From positions 2,963,517-3,027,516 of the forward strand of contig NZ_CP017834.1 of the NCBI RefSeq assembly GCF_001907975.1: 64,000 bases of DNA, written 5' to 3'. Shown piece after piece: positions 26,201-35,851 of the stretch. The translations under genes were made by a program, and so were the position numbers. Each line of letters opens with the position of its first letter. Position 1 is the stretch's first letter. Source of the stretch: Silvanigrella aquatica (GTDB taxonomy: Bacteria > Bdellovibrionota_B > Oligoflexia > Silvanigrellales > Silvanigrellaceae). The notes under the pieces were generated by a model, which searched no databases, had not been told where the DNA came from, and was given only the letters and a program-made list of their open reading frames with translations.

Positions 26201-29200
26201 ATCAATTGGTACATAAGCAGCGCCTAACTTAAATATAGCGAGAAAAGATATAATCATATCAAAACCACGAGTAAGACACAAAGAAATCAAGCAAGTTGTA
26301 GAAATGGAGAGATTTTTATTTAAATAATTGGCAAGTTGATTAGATTTTTCATTTAATAAAGCATATGATAATGATTCATTTTTAAATACCAATGCAACAT
26401 TATTCTTAAATTTTAAAATATTATTTTCAAAATCATTTATTAATGAATTCTCAAAATATTCTTCTTTTTTTGGATTTTCCATATTAAATACATTATTATA
26501 ATCATCATCATTTAAAAATTTTAATGATAAAACTTTTAAATTTGAATCATTTACAATTTGACTAATAATATTTTCCATAAAAGAAAGTAATTTATTTATG
26601 CTACTTTCTGAAAATAATTCACCCATATATTTTATTTTAAAAGTAATAACATTATTTTCGTCATACGCTATTATTGTTAAAGGATAATCTAATGATACAA
26701 ATATGTCATCCATTTCTATTTCAATATTTATTCGATTTTTAATCTCATTAGATGAAAATAAAGGATAACTTTCAAAAACAAAAATACTATCGAATAAACG
26801 CTCTCCTTTATTCTGAATTTCAGAAAGATGCGCTTCACTCCGATCATTCATTTCATTAATATGAGTTTGTATTTCTTTAATTTTATCAATTACTTTTGTA
26901 TCGAAGTTATCGTCATGATTACAAATTAATGGCAATGTATTTATGAAAAGACCTACTGTTGTCTCGATTCCATCTCTAGGAATATTTCTTCCTGAAACAG
27001 TTGTTCCAACACAAGTCATGTTGGAATTACCAAATACACTTAGTGCTTTATGCCAAACAAATTGTAAAAATGCATTTATTGTAAATTGGTTTTCATTACA
27101 TAATTTTTTAATTTTATCATATCTTTTACTTTGAATGGTAATTTTACTTTGCAAAGGATTTTTATTATTTGAAACATTTTTCAATAAAATTGAATTTCTA
27201 TTTTCATCTTTCTTAAAAAGACCGCTTAAATCTAAATTATTTTCATATTTTGAAATATAGTTCAACCAATAATTTAAATTTTTATTTTTATTTTCAGATA
27301 AATATTTTTGCGCAACCGAATAGCAATTATTATAATTTATATCAATTTTCTCATTGTCTATTAAATTTAAATATATTGCATGAATATCAGTAAGCAATGC
27401 AGGCATACTCCAACCATCAAGGATAATGTGATGATTACTCAACATACAAAAATATTTATCATCTGAAAATTTAAATAATGAAACTCTGAACAATTTTCCT
27501 TTTGCAAGATCAAACTTATTCATTCTATCATCTTCTTGAAACTTTTTAAATAAGTTCATCTGCAAAGCATTATCTGAATAATGACTTAAATCTTTAAAAT
27601 GCCAATCTAAATCAGATTCTTTGTCAATAATCTGAATAATCTCTTCATCCCAAGCAAATCTTAGCCTTAACGCTTCATGCTTGTTAGTTGCTATCTCCCA
27701 AGATTTTTTTAAATAAGAAACATCAATTTTGCTAAAATATTTCCAAATTATTTGTATAAAATAAGAATCATCTAAATTATTATTTTTTAAATAATGAGAA
27801 ATAAATCCTTGTTGAAGACTATTAACTTTGAAAATACTTGTAATCTCTTTGTCTCTTTGAATTTTCTCCAAATAATTACTATTAACTAAATAATTTACAT
27901 CACTAGCTGTTAAAAAACTACGGCAATGAGTTGAAGCATTTAAAATAATTCTAATTAATGAATTTTCAATTTCTTGAGAAATTTTTTCTGTCAAATCCTT
28001 TACCAAAATTGAATTAACTTCGACTAATAGAGAATTATCAATTATAGCAACATTAATTGATAATATATTATTCTTGAACTCATTTGAATACATTAAAATT
28101 CTATTTTTATCATTCAGGATCTCCCATGATTTATTATCATCTTTAATAAAGTTTAAATAATTATAACTAATTAATGGTAAATCCTCAGCATCATAAGCGC
28201 GCACAGATTCAATACAAAATCCTTTATTAGGGGTTATTCTTAAGTTTTCTTTTACATTAATGAGGTTTTTATTTAAATCCTCACAAATTTCAAAATATAC
28301 TGGATATAATTTTGAAAACTGCCCAACTGTTTTCTTAATATTAATAACAGAGTCGATGCTCTCTCTTTCATGCTTCTCAAGCAAAATTGAAAGCATTGAA
28401 ATTCCAAATAATTTATGGATAGATTCACAAATTCCTGTTAGTAAAATTTCATTTATTTCTGTATAATATAATTTATTACATTCCTTCAATAACTTCTGAG
28501 TTGATTCCTCATTTAACCTTATAACTGAAATATTTCTATTTTTATTTTTTTCAATAAAATGACTCGTTTTTTTTAGAAGAATATCATTGCAATTTTTTCG
28601 AGAGAGAGTTAAATTATTCCAAAATTGTTTTTCAGTATCTTTTAGTTTCGAATATTTTTCTAAATATTTTCCCCATTGCCTATAACTTGCGCATTTTTCA
28701 CCGAGACTAATACCATTATATAAAGAATACAAATCTTCCGTTATAATTTTCCAACTCTGCGGATCAATAATGAGATGATGCGCTGCCACAAATATTCTTG
28801 CTGATTGATCTTTAAATCCATAGATATACCCAAAAGAAAATAATGGACCATTTTCAAAATTAAAATTATTTTGCCATTTCCTAAGAATATCATCTATATT
28901 TTCTTCAAATTGATTATTTTTTTTCTTAGTCATTAATGAATTGATATTTAATTGATGAATTTGATCAATTTTTATATTTCTATTGTAATATTGAATCAAA
29001 TCATTATTTTCATTTTTAAATAAAACTCTAAAACAATCGTGATATTCAACTAAGTTGTTTATTGCATTTGTTAATTTTTTTATATCAAGTTGAGGTGTTT
29101 TTACCAAAAATGAATGACTCCAAATTTTGGAATTAAAAAATTCATTTGCAAAAAATAACTTTTGAATTGGCAATAATGGAAATGAACCCGTAAGTGTTCC

Positions 29201-32200
29201 TTGCTCACTTTCAAAGTGAATATTACAATTTTTATTAATTCTATCAAAATAATAGCCTAAATTTTCTATACTTTTATATTTAAAAATGTCTTTTACATTA
29301 ATCTCAATCCCTAATTTTTGCCGAATTTGACCTACAATCTGTATACTTATTATACTATCACCACCTAATCTAAAAAAATCATCTTGAATACCGACTGAGT
29401 TTTTAGGTAACCCCAATACAGATTCCCATATGGTACACAGCTTATTTTCGGTATCTGATCTCGGAGCTACATAAGAATTGCTTTTACTAATTTCAGGACT
29501 TGGCAATGCTTTTTTATCCAATTTCCCGTTTACATTTAATGGCAATTTATCTAATCGCACAAAAAAACTTGGCATCATGTAATCTGGAAGTTTTTGCAAT
29601 ATATGTTCAATAAATTCTTCAATTGGTATTTCATTTTTCGCAACATAATAACATATGAGAACTTTATTACCCGAATTTCTTATATCCGTTACACATAAAT
29701 CCTTAGCAACCACAACCGCTTGCTTAATTTCCTTAAATCCCATAATTCTTGATTCTATTTCACCTAATTCTATTCGAAAACCCCTCAATTTTACTTGATT
29801 ATCATTGCGACATACATACTCTAATTTTCCATTAGGCAGCATTTTTACAAGATCCCCAGTCTTATAAAGACGAGAATTAAAATTTAATGATTTTTCTTCA
29901 CTTGTTTGAAAAGGATTTCCAATAAATTTCTCTGCTGTTAATTCAGGTCGATTTAAATACCCGCGAGCAATACCTATACCACCTACATATAGTTCTCCAA
30001 GTGCTCCTATTGGTAATGGTTTTAATTGTTGATTTAAAACTAAACCTCTGTCAAATTTAACAAGTTTACCTATTGAATTTACTTCATCTGCATTCTCAAA
30101 TTTGTTTGTATAGCAAATGACAGTTGTTTCTGTTGGACCATAAGCATTTACGACTTTTACATTTCTGTCTAAATAAAATTGCAGTATTTGCTTATTTGTT
30201 TTGTCACCTGCAAACATTGCTAGTTTAAGATCTAAAACTACTTCGGTGTTTAAATACGAAGGAGGCAGCATCGCTGCATGTATTTTATTTTCAATAATAT
30301 ATTGAGATAATAAATATATATCTTTCCTAATTTCGTCTGAAATTAAATGGAGGCAATGTCCATGAAATATACTTGAGCTTAACTCCCATACATGTGCATC
30401 AAATACGTAATTAGCAAACCATAATACATTGATTGATTGTTTATTAAATTCTTTTTCAATAAATTTTCCCTGACTTTCAATTAAATTAACGACTCCAACA
30501 TGTTCTATTAGCACACCTTTAGGTTGCCCCGTTGTTCCTGATGTATAAATAACATATGATAAATCATGACTGCATGATGAACTATCTAAGTTTTTGTTTT
30601 TTTCATTAAGTAAACATTTTTCAATTTTGTATGAATCTACATATACAATGTTCAGTGCTGTATAATCTAAAAAATTTTCTCGGAATTTTTCATTAGTTAG
30701 TAATAATTTTGTATCCGTATCTTTTAAAATAAAATCTAATCTGTCTTTTGGATATTCGGGATCAATAGGAATATATGCTCCACCTGCTTTTAAAATTGCA
30801 AGCATACTAATTAGCATGTGTTCATTTCTATTTAAACAAAGTGCTATTAATATATCAGGTTTTATTTCGAAATTTTTTTGTAAGAAATTTCCTAATTGAT
30901 TTGCCCTTTGATTTAATTCATTATACGTTAACTTCATTCGATCACAGATTAAAGCAATATCATTTGGCGTTTTCAGCACCTGGGCTTCAAACATCTCATG
31001 AATAGTTTTCTTATTTACATTTATTTTTTTATTGTTATTAAATTTATCCATTATTACATTAAAATCATCAATTGAAACTAAAGAATATTCCGATATTTTT
31101 TTTAAATTTTTTCCGTTAATATAGCCAATAATATCATCCGTTATTTGGGAATAAACATATTGATAAACTTTGCAAAAATTTTCTAGAAGACTCTTTGATA
31201 TTATATTATTTTTATACATTGTTCTAAAATTAATACCTATATCTGTTGACTCAAATTCAAATATAAAATCATTAATCATAGAGATATTTGAATTGAAAGC
31301 TTTTTTACATATTAGACCATTCAGATTCAATAAAATATTTTGAAGACTAGTGCTTGAGAATGTTAAATTAATTAAATCGATATTATTTTTTGAAATATAA
31401 TCATACAATGGAAAATAGCCATACTTAATATCACCATCTTTTAAAGATTGAATAAAACTTTTAGCCGAACTAAAAATATCCATGACATTTAAATCATCAT
31501 TCAATTTAAATGGAAATATATTGGTATTAACATTTGCTCCATACTCAAGAGTTATACCTTCTTTTATTGCTATTGGATATGAAATACAAAAGTTCTTTTG
31601 TTCAGTATATTTAAATATAGTTATTGCATAAATAATTTTAGAAAATAAATACGGTGAAATTGGAAATGCATTTTTAATTTTACAAAATTTTTCATATGTA
31701 TCTTTTTCCAAGGAAAATTCAATTCCTTCTATGCCAAAGCAAGATTGAATTTTGTCTATGCTTTCTAACTCATTTTTGAATTTATCCGATGTGCTATATA
31801 AAAATTCGATATTTACACCTTCAAGATCCGCAATTTGCCTCTTCCAAAATTGAATACATTTATCTTTGTTTTTTTCATATTCTGTTTTTAAATAATTTGA
31901 TAAATTTATTATATTATTTTTTTGATCATCTAGGCTTACTTTACAATAATAATTTTCATCATTATAAAAATTTGATATTTCAGAGTACCCTTGAATAGCC
32001 GATAATCCATCTACAAGAATATGCTGATTTATATAAATAAATCTATACTTATCAACATCTAATTTAAATATTGCATAGCGATAAAGAGGTTCTTTTTCTA
32101 AATCAAAAGGCTTTGCAATAAAATTTTTAATTGACTCTAAAATATTATCAGAATCAAAGTATTCTAGCTCTTGTATATATTCATTCTCTTTCCAATAATA

Positions 32201-32404
32201 AGCTCCATCAATTTCTTCAACACATGAATTTAATATAAAGTATTGAGATATTAATTTATTTAAGGACTTATTTAGTCTTGGAATGTCCAAATTTCCTTCA
32301 ATTTCCTGATCAAGTACCATATGATAGTCTATTCGTGAAGGATTTAATTTCCATTCATAATAAAACGTTAATTGATATAAATTTAATGGAACTCTATTAA
32401 GCAT
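23273..32404 (-). CDS. Two-module nonribosomal peptide synthetase, C-A-PCP-E-C-A-PCP-C
   Basis: A 3043-residue assembly-line enzyme. Order by motif: C1 (HILVDG, His128); A1 (TSGTTGQPKG 621-630, FDAHVWE 668-674, NGKLDKK 959); PCP1 (LGGDS, Ser1017); an epimerisation-type domain (HHLIID 1209-1214, SYNYLNF); C2 (HHIILDG 1658-1664); A2 (TSGTTGTPKG 2141-2150, FDVSFSD 2185-2191); PCP2 (LGGNS, Ser2537); C3 (HHIAFDGWS, 2728-2736). There is no thioesterase or reductase, so C3 may release the product onto an amine or cyclise it. Residues aligned to the GrsA pocket read D-A-W-M-M-A-A-V-I for A1 (aromatic/large hydrophobic-like) and D-V-S-H-M-S-Y for A2 (unassigned). A D-residue is expected at position 1. 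No transporter, MbtH or phosphopantetheinyl transferase is nearby. Confidence 0.95.
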   Translation of the reverse strand: MLNRVPLNLYQLTFYYEWKLNPSRIDYHMVLDQEIEGNLDIPRLNKSLNKLISQYFILNSCVEEIDGAYYWKENEYIQELEYFDSDNILESIKNFIAKPFDLEKEPLYRYAIFKLDVDKYRFIYINQHILVDGLSAIQGYSEISNFYNDENYYCKVSLDDQKNNIINLSNYLKTEYEKNKDKCIQFWKRQIADLEGVNIEFLYSTSDKFKNELESIDKIQSCFGIEGIEFSLEKDTYEKFCKIKNAFPISPYLFSKIIYAITIFKYTEQKNFCISYPIAIKEGITLEYGANVNTNIFPFKLNDDLNVMDIFSSAKSFIQSLKDGDIKYGYFPLYDYISKNNIDLINLTFSSTSLQNILLNLNGLICKKAFNSNISMINDFIFEFESTDIGINFRTMYKNNIISKSLLENFCKVYQYVYSQITDDIIGYINGKNLKKISEYSLVSIDDFNVIMDKFNNNKKINVNKKTIHEMFEAQVLKTPNDIALICDRMKLTYNELNQRANQLGNFLQKNFEIKPDILIALCLNRNEHMLISMLAILKAGGAYIPIDPEYPKDRLDFILKDTDTKLLLTNEKFRENFLDYTALNIVYVDSYKIEKCLLNEKNKNLDSSSCSHDLSYVIYTSGTTGQPKGVLIEHVGVVNLIESQGKFIEKEFNKQSINVLWFANYVFDAHVWELSSSIFHGHCLHLISDEIRKDIYLLSQYIIENKIHAAMLPPSYLNTEVVLDLKLAMFAGDKTNKQILQFYLDRNVKVVNAYGPTETTVICYTNKFENADEVNSIGKLVKFDRGLVLNQQLKPLPIGALGELYVGGIGIARGYLNRPELTAEKFIGNPFQTSEEKSLNFNSRLYKTGDLVKMLPNGKLEYVCRNDNQVKLRGFRIELGEIESRIMGFKEIKQAVVVAKDLCVTDIRNSGNKVLICYYVAKNEIPIEEFIEHILQKLPDYMMPSFFVRLDKLPLNVNGKLDKKALPSPEISKSNSYVAPRSDTENKLCTIWESVLGLPKNSVGIQDDFFRLGGDSIISIQIVGQIRQKLGIEINVKDIFKYKSIENLGYYFDRINKNCNIHFESEQGTLTGSFPLLPIQKLFFANEFFNSKIWSHSFLVKTPQLDIKKLTNAINNLVEYHDCFRVLFKNENNDLIQYYNRNIKIDQIHQLNINSLMTKKKNNQFEENIDDILRKWQNNFNFENGPLFSFGYIYGFKDQSARIFVAAHHLIIDPQSWKIITEDLYSLYNGISLGEKCASYRQWGKYLEKYSKLKDTEKQFWNNLTLSRKNCNDILLKKTSHFIEKNKNRNISVIRLNEESTQKLLKECNKLYYTEINEILLTGICESIHKLFGISMLSILLEKHERESIDSVINIKKTVGQFSKLYPVYFEICEDLNKNLINVKENLRITPNKGFCIESVRAYDAEDLPLISYNYLNFIKDDNKSWEILNDKNRILMYSNEFKNNILSINVAIIDNSLLVEVNSILVKDLTEKISQEIENSLIRIILNASTHCRSFLTASDVNYLVNSNYLEKIQRDKEITSIFKVNSLQQGFISHYLKNNNLDDSYFIQIIWKYFSKIDVSYLKKSWEIATNKHEALRLRFAWDEEIIQIIDKESDLDWHFKDLSHYSDNALQMNLFKKFQEDDRMNKFDLAKGKLFRVSLFKFSDDKYFCMLSNHHIILDGWSMPALLTDIHAIYLNLIDNEKIDINYNNCYSVAQKYLSENKNKNLNYWLNYISKYENNLDLSGLFKKDENRNSILLKNVSNNKNPLQSKITIQSKRYDKIKKLCNENQFTINAFLQFVWHKALSVFGNSNMTCVGTTVSGRNIPRDGIETTVGLFINTLPLICNHDDNFDTKVIDKIKEIQTHINEMNDRSEAHLSEIQNKGERLFDSIFVFESYPLFSSNEIKNRINIEIEMDDIFVSLDYPLTIIAYDENNVITFKIKYMGELFSESSINKLLSFMENIISQIVNDSNLKVLSLKFLNDDDYNNVFNMENPKKEEYFENSLINDFENNILKFKNNVALVFKNESLSYALLNEKSNQLANYLNKNLSISTTCLISLCLTRGFDMIISFLAIFKLGAAYVPIDPNYPLERINFIYKDSNSRLILVDNNTYEKVRKISDAKIINIADKNELKSIQSCTKNNLNKKVYSDDLAYILYTSGTTGTPKGVMMTQQSCYSRIMYMIQSNKMSEDDSFLFKTNIVFDVSFSDIFTSLLSGAKMYITESIFDIDEIEKIIIENKISICHFVPSQFKIFSEEKDFNKFETLNKIMFSGEAFHPNIVKKYINISRVFFNYYGPTETGEVTLKKYDYEDIKNFNYASNSSIGKAFPNLKIYILDKNLNILPKGAIGELYLSGIYLAEGYLNNLSLTKEKFILNPFSSKNEKYKYLYKTGDMVFELDNSEIEYIGRADSQVKIRGMRIELSEIENVIREYPLINQVAVLLKNCSNDSNKKIILAYYTSIEYIDEIILNNFILNKLPEYMLPNKYIKLDNIPLTNNGKLDTKKLPEPNFNDLLSHVAPNTRIEKSMCSIWESTLGLPKNSVGIQSDYYSLGGNSINAIKVVNTINKELSINVSLSDMLKLKSIKNILSNKNIYEISNIEIKKCDFTESNEYPASFMQEHLWHIEKSSEGFAGWNIPNIFEISEWVNTSSIKNALKNILSRQEILRTIIKEDSNGNVIQKILSESEFDFNVEEYEYISWDMMLDDLQKEFCNNFKINYEIPIRAKIFKLKDSDSSILKRFLIINVHHIAFDGWSIEVLLKELILFSSYFENKITETELRERLPQLNIHYKDYATWQRNYLVSDIIEAQIIFWKEKLKDYKMINLSPDKIMNEKHNFRGNHVYFTIDKKTSFGLRELAQKLEVSLFSICLSAYYLTLSFISGQKDIVIGSPVSNRHYKQISDVIGFFINIIAFRAKIDPEESLKSFIKSVGDELIAVQLCQDLPFDKLVMEVETHDVQSHHQIFNVSFLLQTFGHKIINNQEVQIFSLDRNLEKLLNDLYSPAKFDLNCFIDDSQDELVGMFNYSVQLFYENTIIRYVEIYKKTLSKLLLINKNDIKIKDIG

Positions 32405-32702
32405 AAGAATTATCCTTATATTAAATTTTATATTTAAATTTTATATTTAAATTTTTAGAACTTAGCTAAAACGTCTATGAAAAAGTTGAATCAACCATAA
32501 CTGTTTATTATAACTAAATTAATTACGCAATATATTTTGAGCACTGATTCCTTGAGCTTCAAGATTCATCAGAAATCTGATAATGATTTGAAAAGTCTCA
32601 ACATCAAACTGGGGTTATAATCAGAATCTATCTTAACTCGCTTTTTAAGTCCATTTCTGATAAATAAACTTATGGCATTTGCCCTTTTCATGAGAGGTTA
32701 TT
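32405..32702. other. Divergent promoter region between the NRPS and serC
   Basis: Just under 300 bases between two divergently transcribed genes. The NRPS has AAGGA before its ATG, serC has GAGAGG. A possible gene remnant on the minus strand is listed separately. No clear operator was found. Confidence 0.5.
32520..32691 (-). pseudogene. Possible remnant of a small gene, frame broken once
   Basis: On the minus strand ATG at 32691 opens MKRANAISLFIRNGLKKRVK and continues IDSDYNPSLMLRLFKSLSDF to a TGA at 32569. In the overlapping frame a short MNLEAQGISAQNILRN follows to a stop. Joined, they read like one chain with a single-base shift. The pattern of basic strand, D-x-D-Y-N-P and L-x-x-L-F-K-S-L faintly recalls the ends of IS66-type accessory proteins, but this is too short to name. 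It could be chance. Confidence 0.25.
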
Positions 32703-33800
32703 ATGAGCGTACATTACTTCAGTCCTGGCCCTGCAAGTTTGCCTGAGAGCGTTCGCAATCAAATTAAAGAAGAATTGCTAGATACTTTTGGTATTGGCGT
32801 GAGTGTTATGGAAATATCGCATCGCTCAAAACAATACGAACAATTAAATGAAGAAACCCAAGCTATTGCAAGAAAGGTTTTTCAAGTTCCTGCAACACAC
32901 TCTATTTTATTTTCACCAGGTGGTGCGCAGCAACATTTTTCGGTTGTCCCAAAGCATCTTTCCGCACCAGGCGAAGAAATTGCATACACAGACACGGGAG
33001 TATGGGCTCATTTGGCTTGCGAAGAAGTATTCGCACTACCTCGTAAAGTTCACCTTGTTTTTGATGGTCGAACCAATGACTATGTTTCACTTGGCAATCC
33101 TCAAGACTGGGATATACCTCAAAATTCTAAATTTATTCACTTAACAGTTAATAACACCGTTTATGGCACGGAATACCCAACAATTCCTACATTTGGCAAT
33201 ATTCCTCTTGTTCTTGACATGACAAGTTCTTTAGCAGCACGCACCGACATCCCGTGGGAATCCACCGCGCTTGTCTATGCGAGCGCACAAAAAAACTTTG
33301 GTATTGCAGGTGTTTCTGTTATTATTATGAATAACGATCTCTTAGAAAAAAGCAGAGAAATTACAAAACACAATCATCTTGGCAAAGCTCATTCTTATCA
33401 TGCTATTTATGATGCTAAAAGCGCTCTCAATACTCCTCCTGTTTTTTCGATTTTCGCCATGAATCGCATGTTAAATTGGATCGATCATAGCGGTGGCACC
33501 CCCGCTATGGAGCAATGGTCTCTTGAAAAAGCAAAAATGATTTACTCTGAAATTGATGCCGGACTTTACATTGGCAGAACGCACAAAAATTGTCGTTCTA
33601 GACATAATTTTGTATTTAAACTTCCTACAGAGGAACAAGACAATCATTTTATTGCCGAAGCAGCAAAACATAATTTGCTTGAAATCAAAGGATACCGCTG
33701 CGTAGGCGGAATTCGTGTTTCCATGTACAATGGGGTCTGCATGGAATCAGCTTCTGTATTTGCCGAGTTTATGCGAGATTACAGAAAAAAATACGGATAA
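32703..33800 (+). CDS. serC: Phosphoserine aminotransferase
   Basis: A 365-residue PLP enzyme that converts 3-phosphohydroxypyruvate to phosphoserine in serine synthesis (and acts in B6 synthesis in some bacteria). Seen: SPGPASLPESV at the N-terminus, MEISHRSKQY, FSPGGAQQHF, the PLP lysine in ASAQKNFGIAG (Lys197), and the C-terminal substrate-binding RVSMYNG. GAGAGG lies five bases before the ATG. Its stop codon directly abuts the stop of the converging ATPase gene. It is divergent from the NRPS; a link through serine supply is conceivable but unsupported. Confidence 0.95.
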   Translation: MSVHYFSPGPASLPESVRNQIKEELLDTFGIGVSVMEISHRSKQYEQLNEETQAIARKVFQVPATHSILFSPGGAQQHFSVVPKHLSAPGEEIAYTDTGVWAHLACEEVFALPRKVHLVFDGRTNDYVSLGNPQDWDIPQNSKFIHLTVNNTVYGTEYPTIPTFGNIPLVLDMTSSLAARTDIPWESTALVYASAQKNFGIAGVSVIIMNNDLLEKSREITKHNHLGKAHSYHAIYDAKSALNTPPVFSIFAMNRMLNWIDHSGGTPAMEQWSLEKAKMIYSEIDAGLYIGRTHKNCRSRHNFVFKLPTEEQDNHFIAEAAKHNLLEIKGYRCVGGIRVSMYNGVCMESASVFAEFMRDYRKKYG

Positions 33801-34610
33801 TCACACCACATCCCTACCTGCAATAAAATTTTCTGCTACCTGAGTAGTAGGATTTGTAAAAAATTGCGCCGTTTGAGTGTATTCTACAAGCGTTCCATGC
33901 CTCATAAATAAGGTCCAATCTGTAACACGACTTGCCTGATATAAATCATTCGTAGCCCAGACCAGAGTTGTTTTTTCACTCATATTTAATATTAAATTCT
34001 CTGTTTGTTTTAACATCACAGGATCCATTCTTAAAAACGCATCATCTAATAAAAATATTTTTGGCTTTCTAATTAAAGCACGAATAATAGCAAGTTGTTG
34101 CAAAAACGGAAGCTCCACCTGACTAGGTAACAATTCTGCTAAGGAATCAATTAAAGCTTTATTATGCTGCGAAATAGGAAGTGTATCAATTAATTCATGA
34201 AATGTTAAAATATCTTTAATACCAGCTAAATTTTGTGATAAAGCAAAGTTCTCTGCAATAGACACAGGCAACCATGCACTTTTTTCAGAAACTAAAGCCA
34301 CCTGTGAGTATATTTTTTTTAATATTTCTGTTGAGGGTTTTTTACCTGACAATGAAATACCTAAAATATTTAAATCCCCATTTTGTTTAAAAGAATTTAA
34401 TAAAAAATTATCATCAATCTCCCAAATAAATTGTGCAATTACGGAGAGAACCATACTTTTACCAGAACCTGCGGGACCAATAATAGCAACAGATTCTCCT
34501 TCATTTATTTTAAATGAGAGATCGCGAATGGGAGATATAAAACCAACAGACAAGGAGTATTTATCAAAAGAGATGACAGGATTTGTTACATTATTAAATG
34601 AATCTTTCAT
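33801..34610 (-). CDS. PstB-like ABC ATPase with degenerate motifs
   Basis: A 269-residue ATP-binding cassette protein. Walker A is intact (GPAGSGKS, 45-52). The C-terminus (YTQTAQFFTNP...AENFIAGR) and the SIAEN segment match phosphate-importer ATPases (PstB). Key residues have changed: the LSGGQ signature reads VELPF (165-169), the Q-loop Gln aligns with Glu109, the Walker B catalytic Glu is Asp190, and the H-loop His aligns with Asn221. It may bind ATP but hydrolyse it poorly, acting as a regulatory or pseudo-ATPase. No pst permease genes are adjacent. It follows gltA on the same strand beyond a terminator. Confidence 0.8.
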   Translation of the reverse strand: MKDSFNNVTNPVISFDKYSLSVGFISPIRDLSFKINEGESVAIIGPAGSGKSMVLSVIAQFIWEIDDNFLLNSFKQNGDLNILGISLSGKKPSTEILKKIYSQVALVSEKSAWLPVSIAENFALSQNLAGIKDILTFHELIDTLPISQHNKALIDSLAELLPSQVELPFLQQLAIIRALIRKPKIFLLDDAFLRMDPVMLKQTENLILNMSEKTTLVWATNDLYQASRVTDWTLFMRHGTLVEYTQTAQFFTNPTTQVAENFIAGRDVV

Positions 34611-34635
34611 CCTATCACCCCAAAAATATAAAAAA

Positions 34636-34668
34636 AGAACTCATAGTTAACGTAAAACTATGAGTTCT
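34636..34668 (-). terminator. Terminator after gltA
   Basis: AGAACTCATAGTT (34636-34648) pairs perfectly with AACTATGAGTTCT (34656-34668). On the minus strand the stem is followed by TTTTTTATATTT. It lies about 30 bases beyond the gltA stop. Confidence 0.85.
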
Positions 34669-34699
34669 ATTTTATAATACAAAAGCTAGAAAAGGATAA

Positions 34700-35851
34700 T
34701 TATTTTCTATTTTTCATATCAACATATTTCACATCCGCAGGACCCACATATTTTGCAGCAGGGCGATAAATGCGGTTATCACGCCACATTTCAATAATAT
34801 GTGAGGACCAACCCGCAACGCGAGAAACAGCAAAGATAGGAGTGAAGTCAATAGATTCAATATCCATAAGACGATATAAAGCACCTGACCAGAAATCCAC
34901 ATTTGGCCAAATATAGTCCTTAGATGTTTTGCTAAGTTCTTCAATCATAGAGTCATGAACAATACGAAGCGTTTCGTATGTGTCTTTCTCTTTTTTAGTT
35001 GCTACAAGTTTTTCAAGCATACCGCGTAATACTTTGGCGCGAGGATCCATTGTTCTATACACACGGTGACCGAATCCCATCACTTTTGCTTTAGTGGCAA
35101 GAGCATTGGCAACCCATGCTTTTGCATTTTCTGGTGCGCCAATAGCATCTGCCATTTCAAGAACTTTTTCATTGGCACCACCATGAAGTGGTCCTGAAAG
35201 AGCGCCAATAGCTGCTGATATCGATAAAGAGAGTTTTGCTTCTGTTGAAGCCACAACGCGAGCGGCGAATGTAGAAGCATTAAAGTCATGATCCAAATGC
35301 AAAATAAGAGCCACATCAAATATATGCGCTTCTTCTTTATTTGGTTTGGAACCATTTAACATATATAAAAAGTTTTCCGCATGGGAGAGCTCAGGATTCG
35401 GAGCTACTGCCGCAAGTCCACGACGCTCTCTTGAAATACGAGCTACCGCTGTCGCAAGTTGGCTAATAATTTTAATCGCATTGTGAATATTATGTTCTTC
35501 ATTTTTTAAGTTAACAGGATTTTCGTCAAACCCCATTGCAGCAACGGCTGCTTGAAGAATAGACATAGGGTGTGCAGAACGTGGCGCTGCCGCAATAACA
35601 GCTTCCACAGTTTTTGGAAGCACACGATTTGCCTTCATTTCCGCGTTAAATTTATTTAATTCATTTTGATTAGGTAACTTCCCATATAAAGAGAAATAAA
35701 CACACTCTTCATATGTTGATTTTTCAGCAAGTTCTTCAATGGAAATACCACGATAAATTAATCTACCGACTTCACCTTGAACTTGGCTCACAGAAGTAGC
35801 ATCGGCAACGACACCAGCTAAACCCTTTGAAAATCCACTTTCATCTGCCAT
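34700..35851 (-). CDS. gltA: Citrate synthase
   Basis: A 383-residue citrate synthase family enzyme that condenses acetyl-CoA with oxaloacetate at the entry of the TCA cycle. Catalytic regions are visible: GPLHGGANEKVLEM (active-site His), GFGHRVYRTMDPRAKVL (His and Arg) and PNVDFWSGALYRLM (active-site Asp). The chain is short compared with the hexameric NADH-sensitive E. coli enzyme and fits the dimeric type found in Gram-positives and many other bacteria. A 2-methylcitrate synthase cannot be excluded, but no prp genes are near. AGGAGG precedes the ATG. Confidence 0.92.
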   Translation of the reverse strand: MADESGFSKGLAGVVADATSVSQVQGEVGRLIYRGISIEELAEKSTYEECVYFSLYGKLPNQNELNKFNAEMKANRVLPKTVEAVIAAAPRSAHPMSILQAAVAAMGFDENPVNLKNEEHNIHNAIKIISQLATAVARISRERRGLAAVAPNPELSHAENFLYMLNGSKPNKEEAHIFDVALILHLDHDFNASTFAARVVASTEAKLSLSISAAIGALSGPLHGGANEKVLEMADAIGAPENAKAWVANALATKAKVMGFGHRVYRTMDPRAKVLRGMLEKLVATKKEKDTYETLRIVHDSMIEELSKTSKDYIWPNVDFWSGALYRLMDIESIDFTPIFAVSRVAGWSSHIIEMWRDNRIYRPAAKYVGPADVKYVDMKNRK

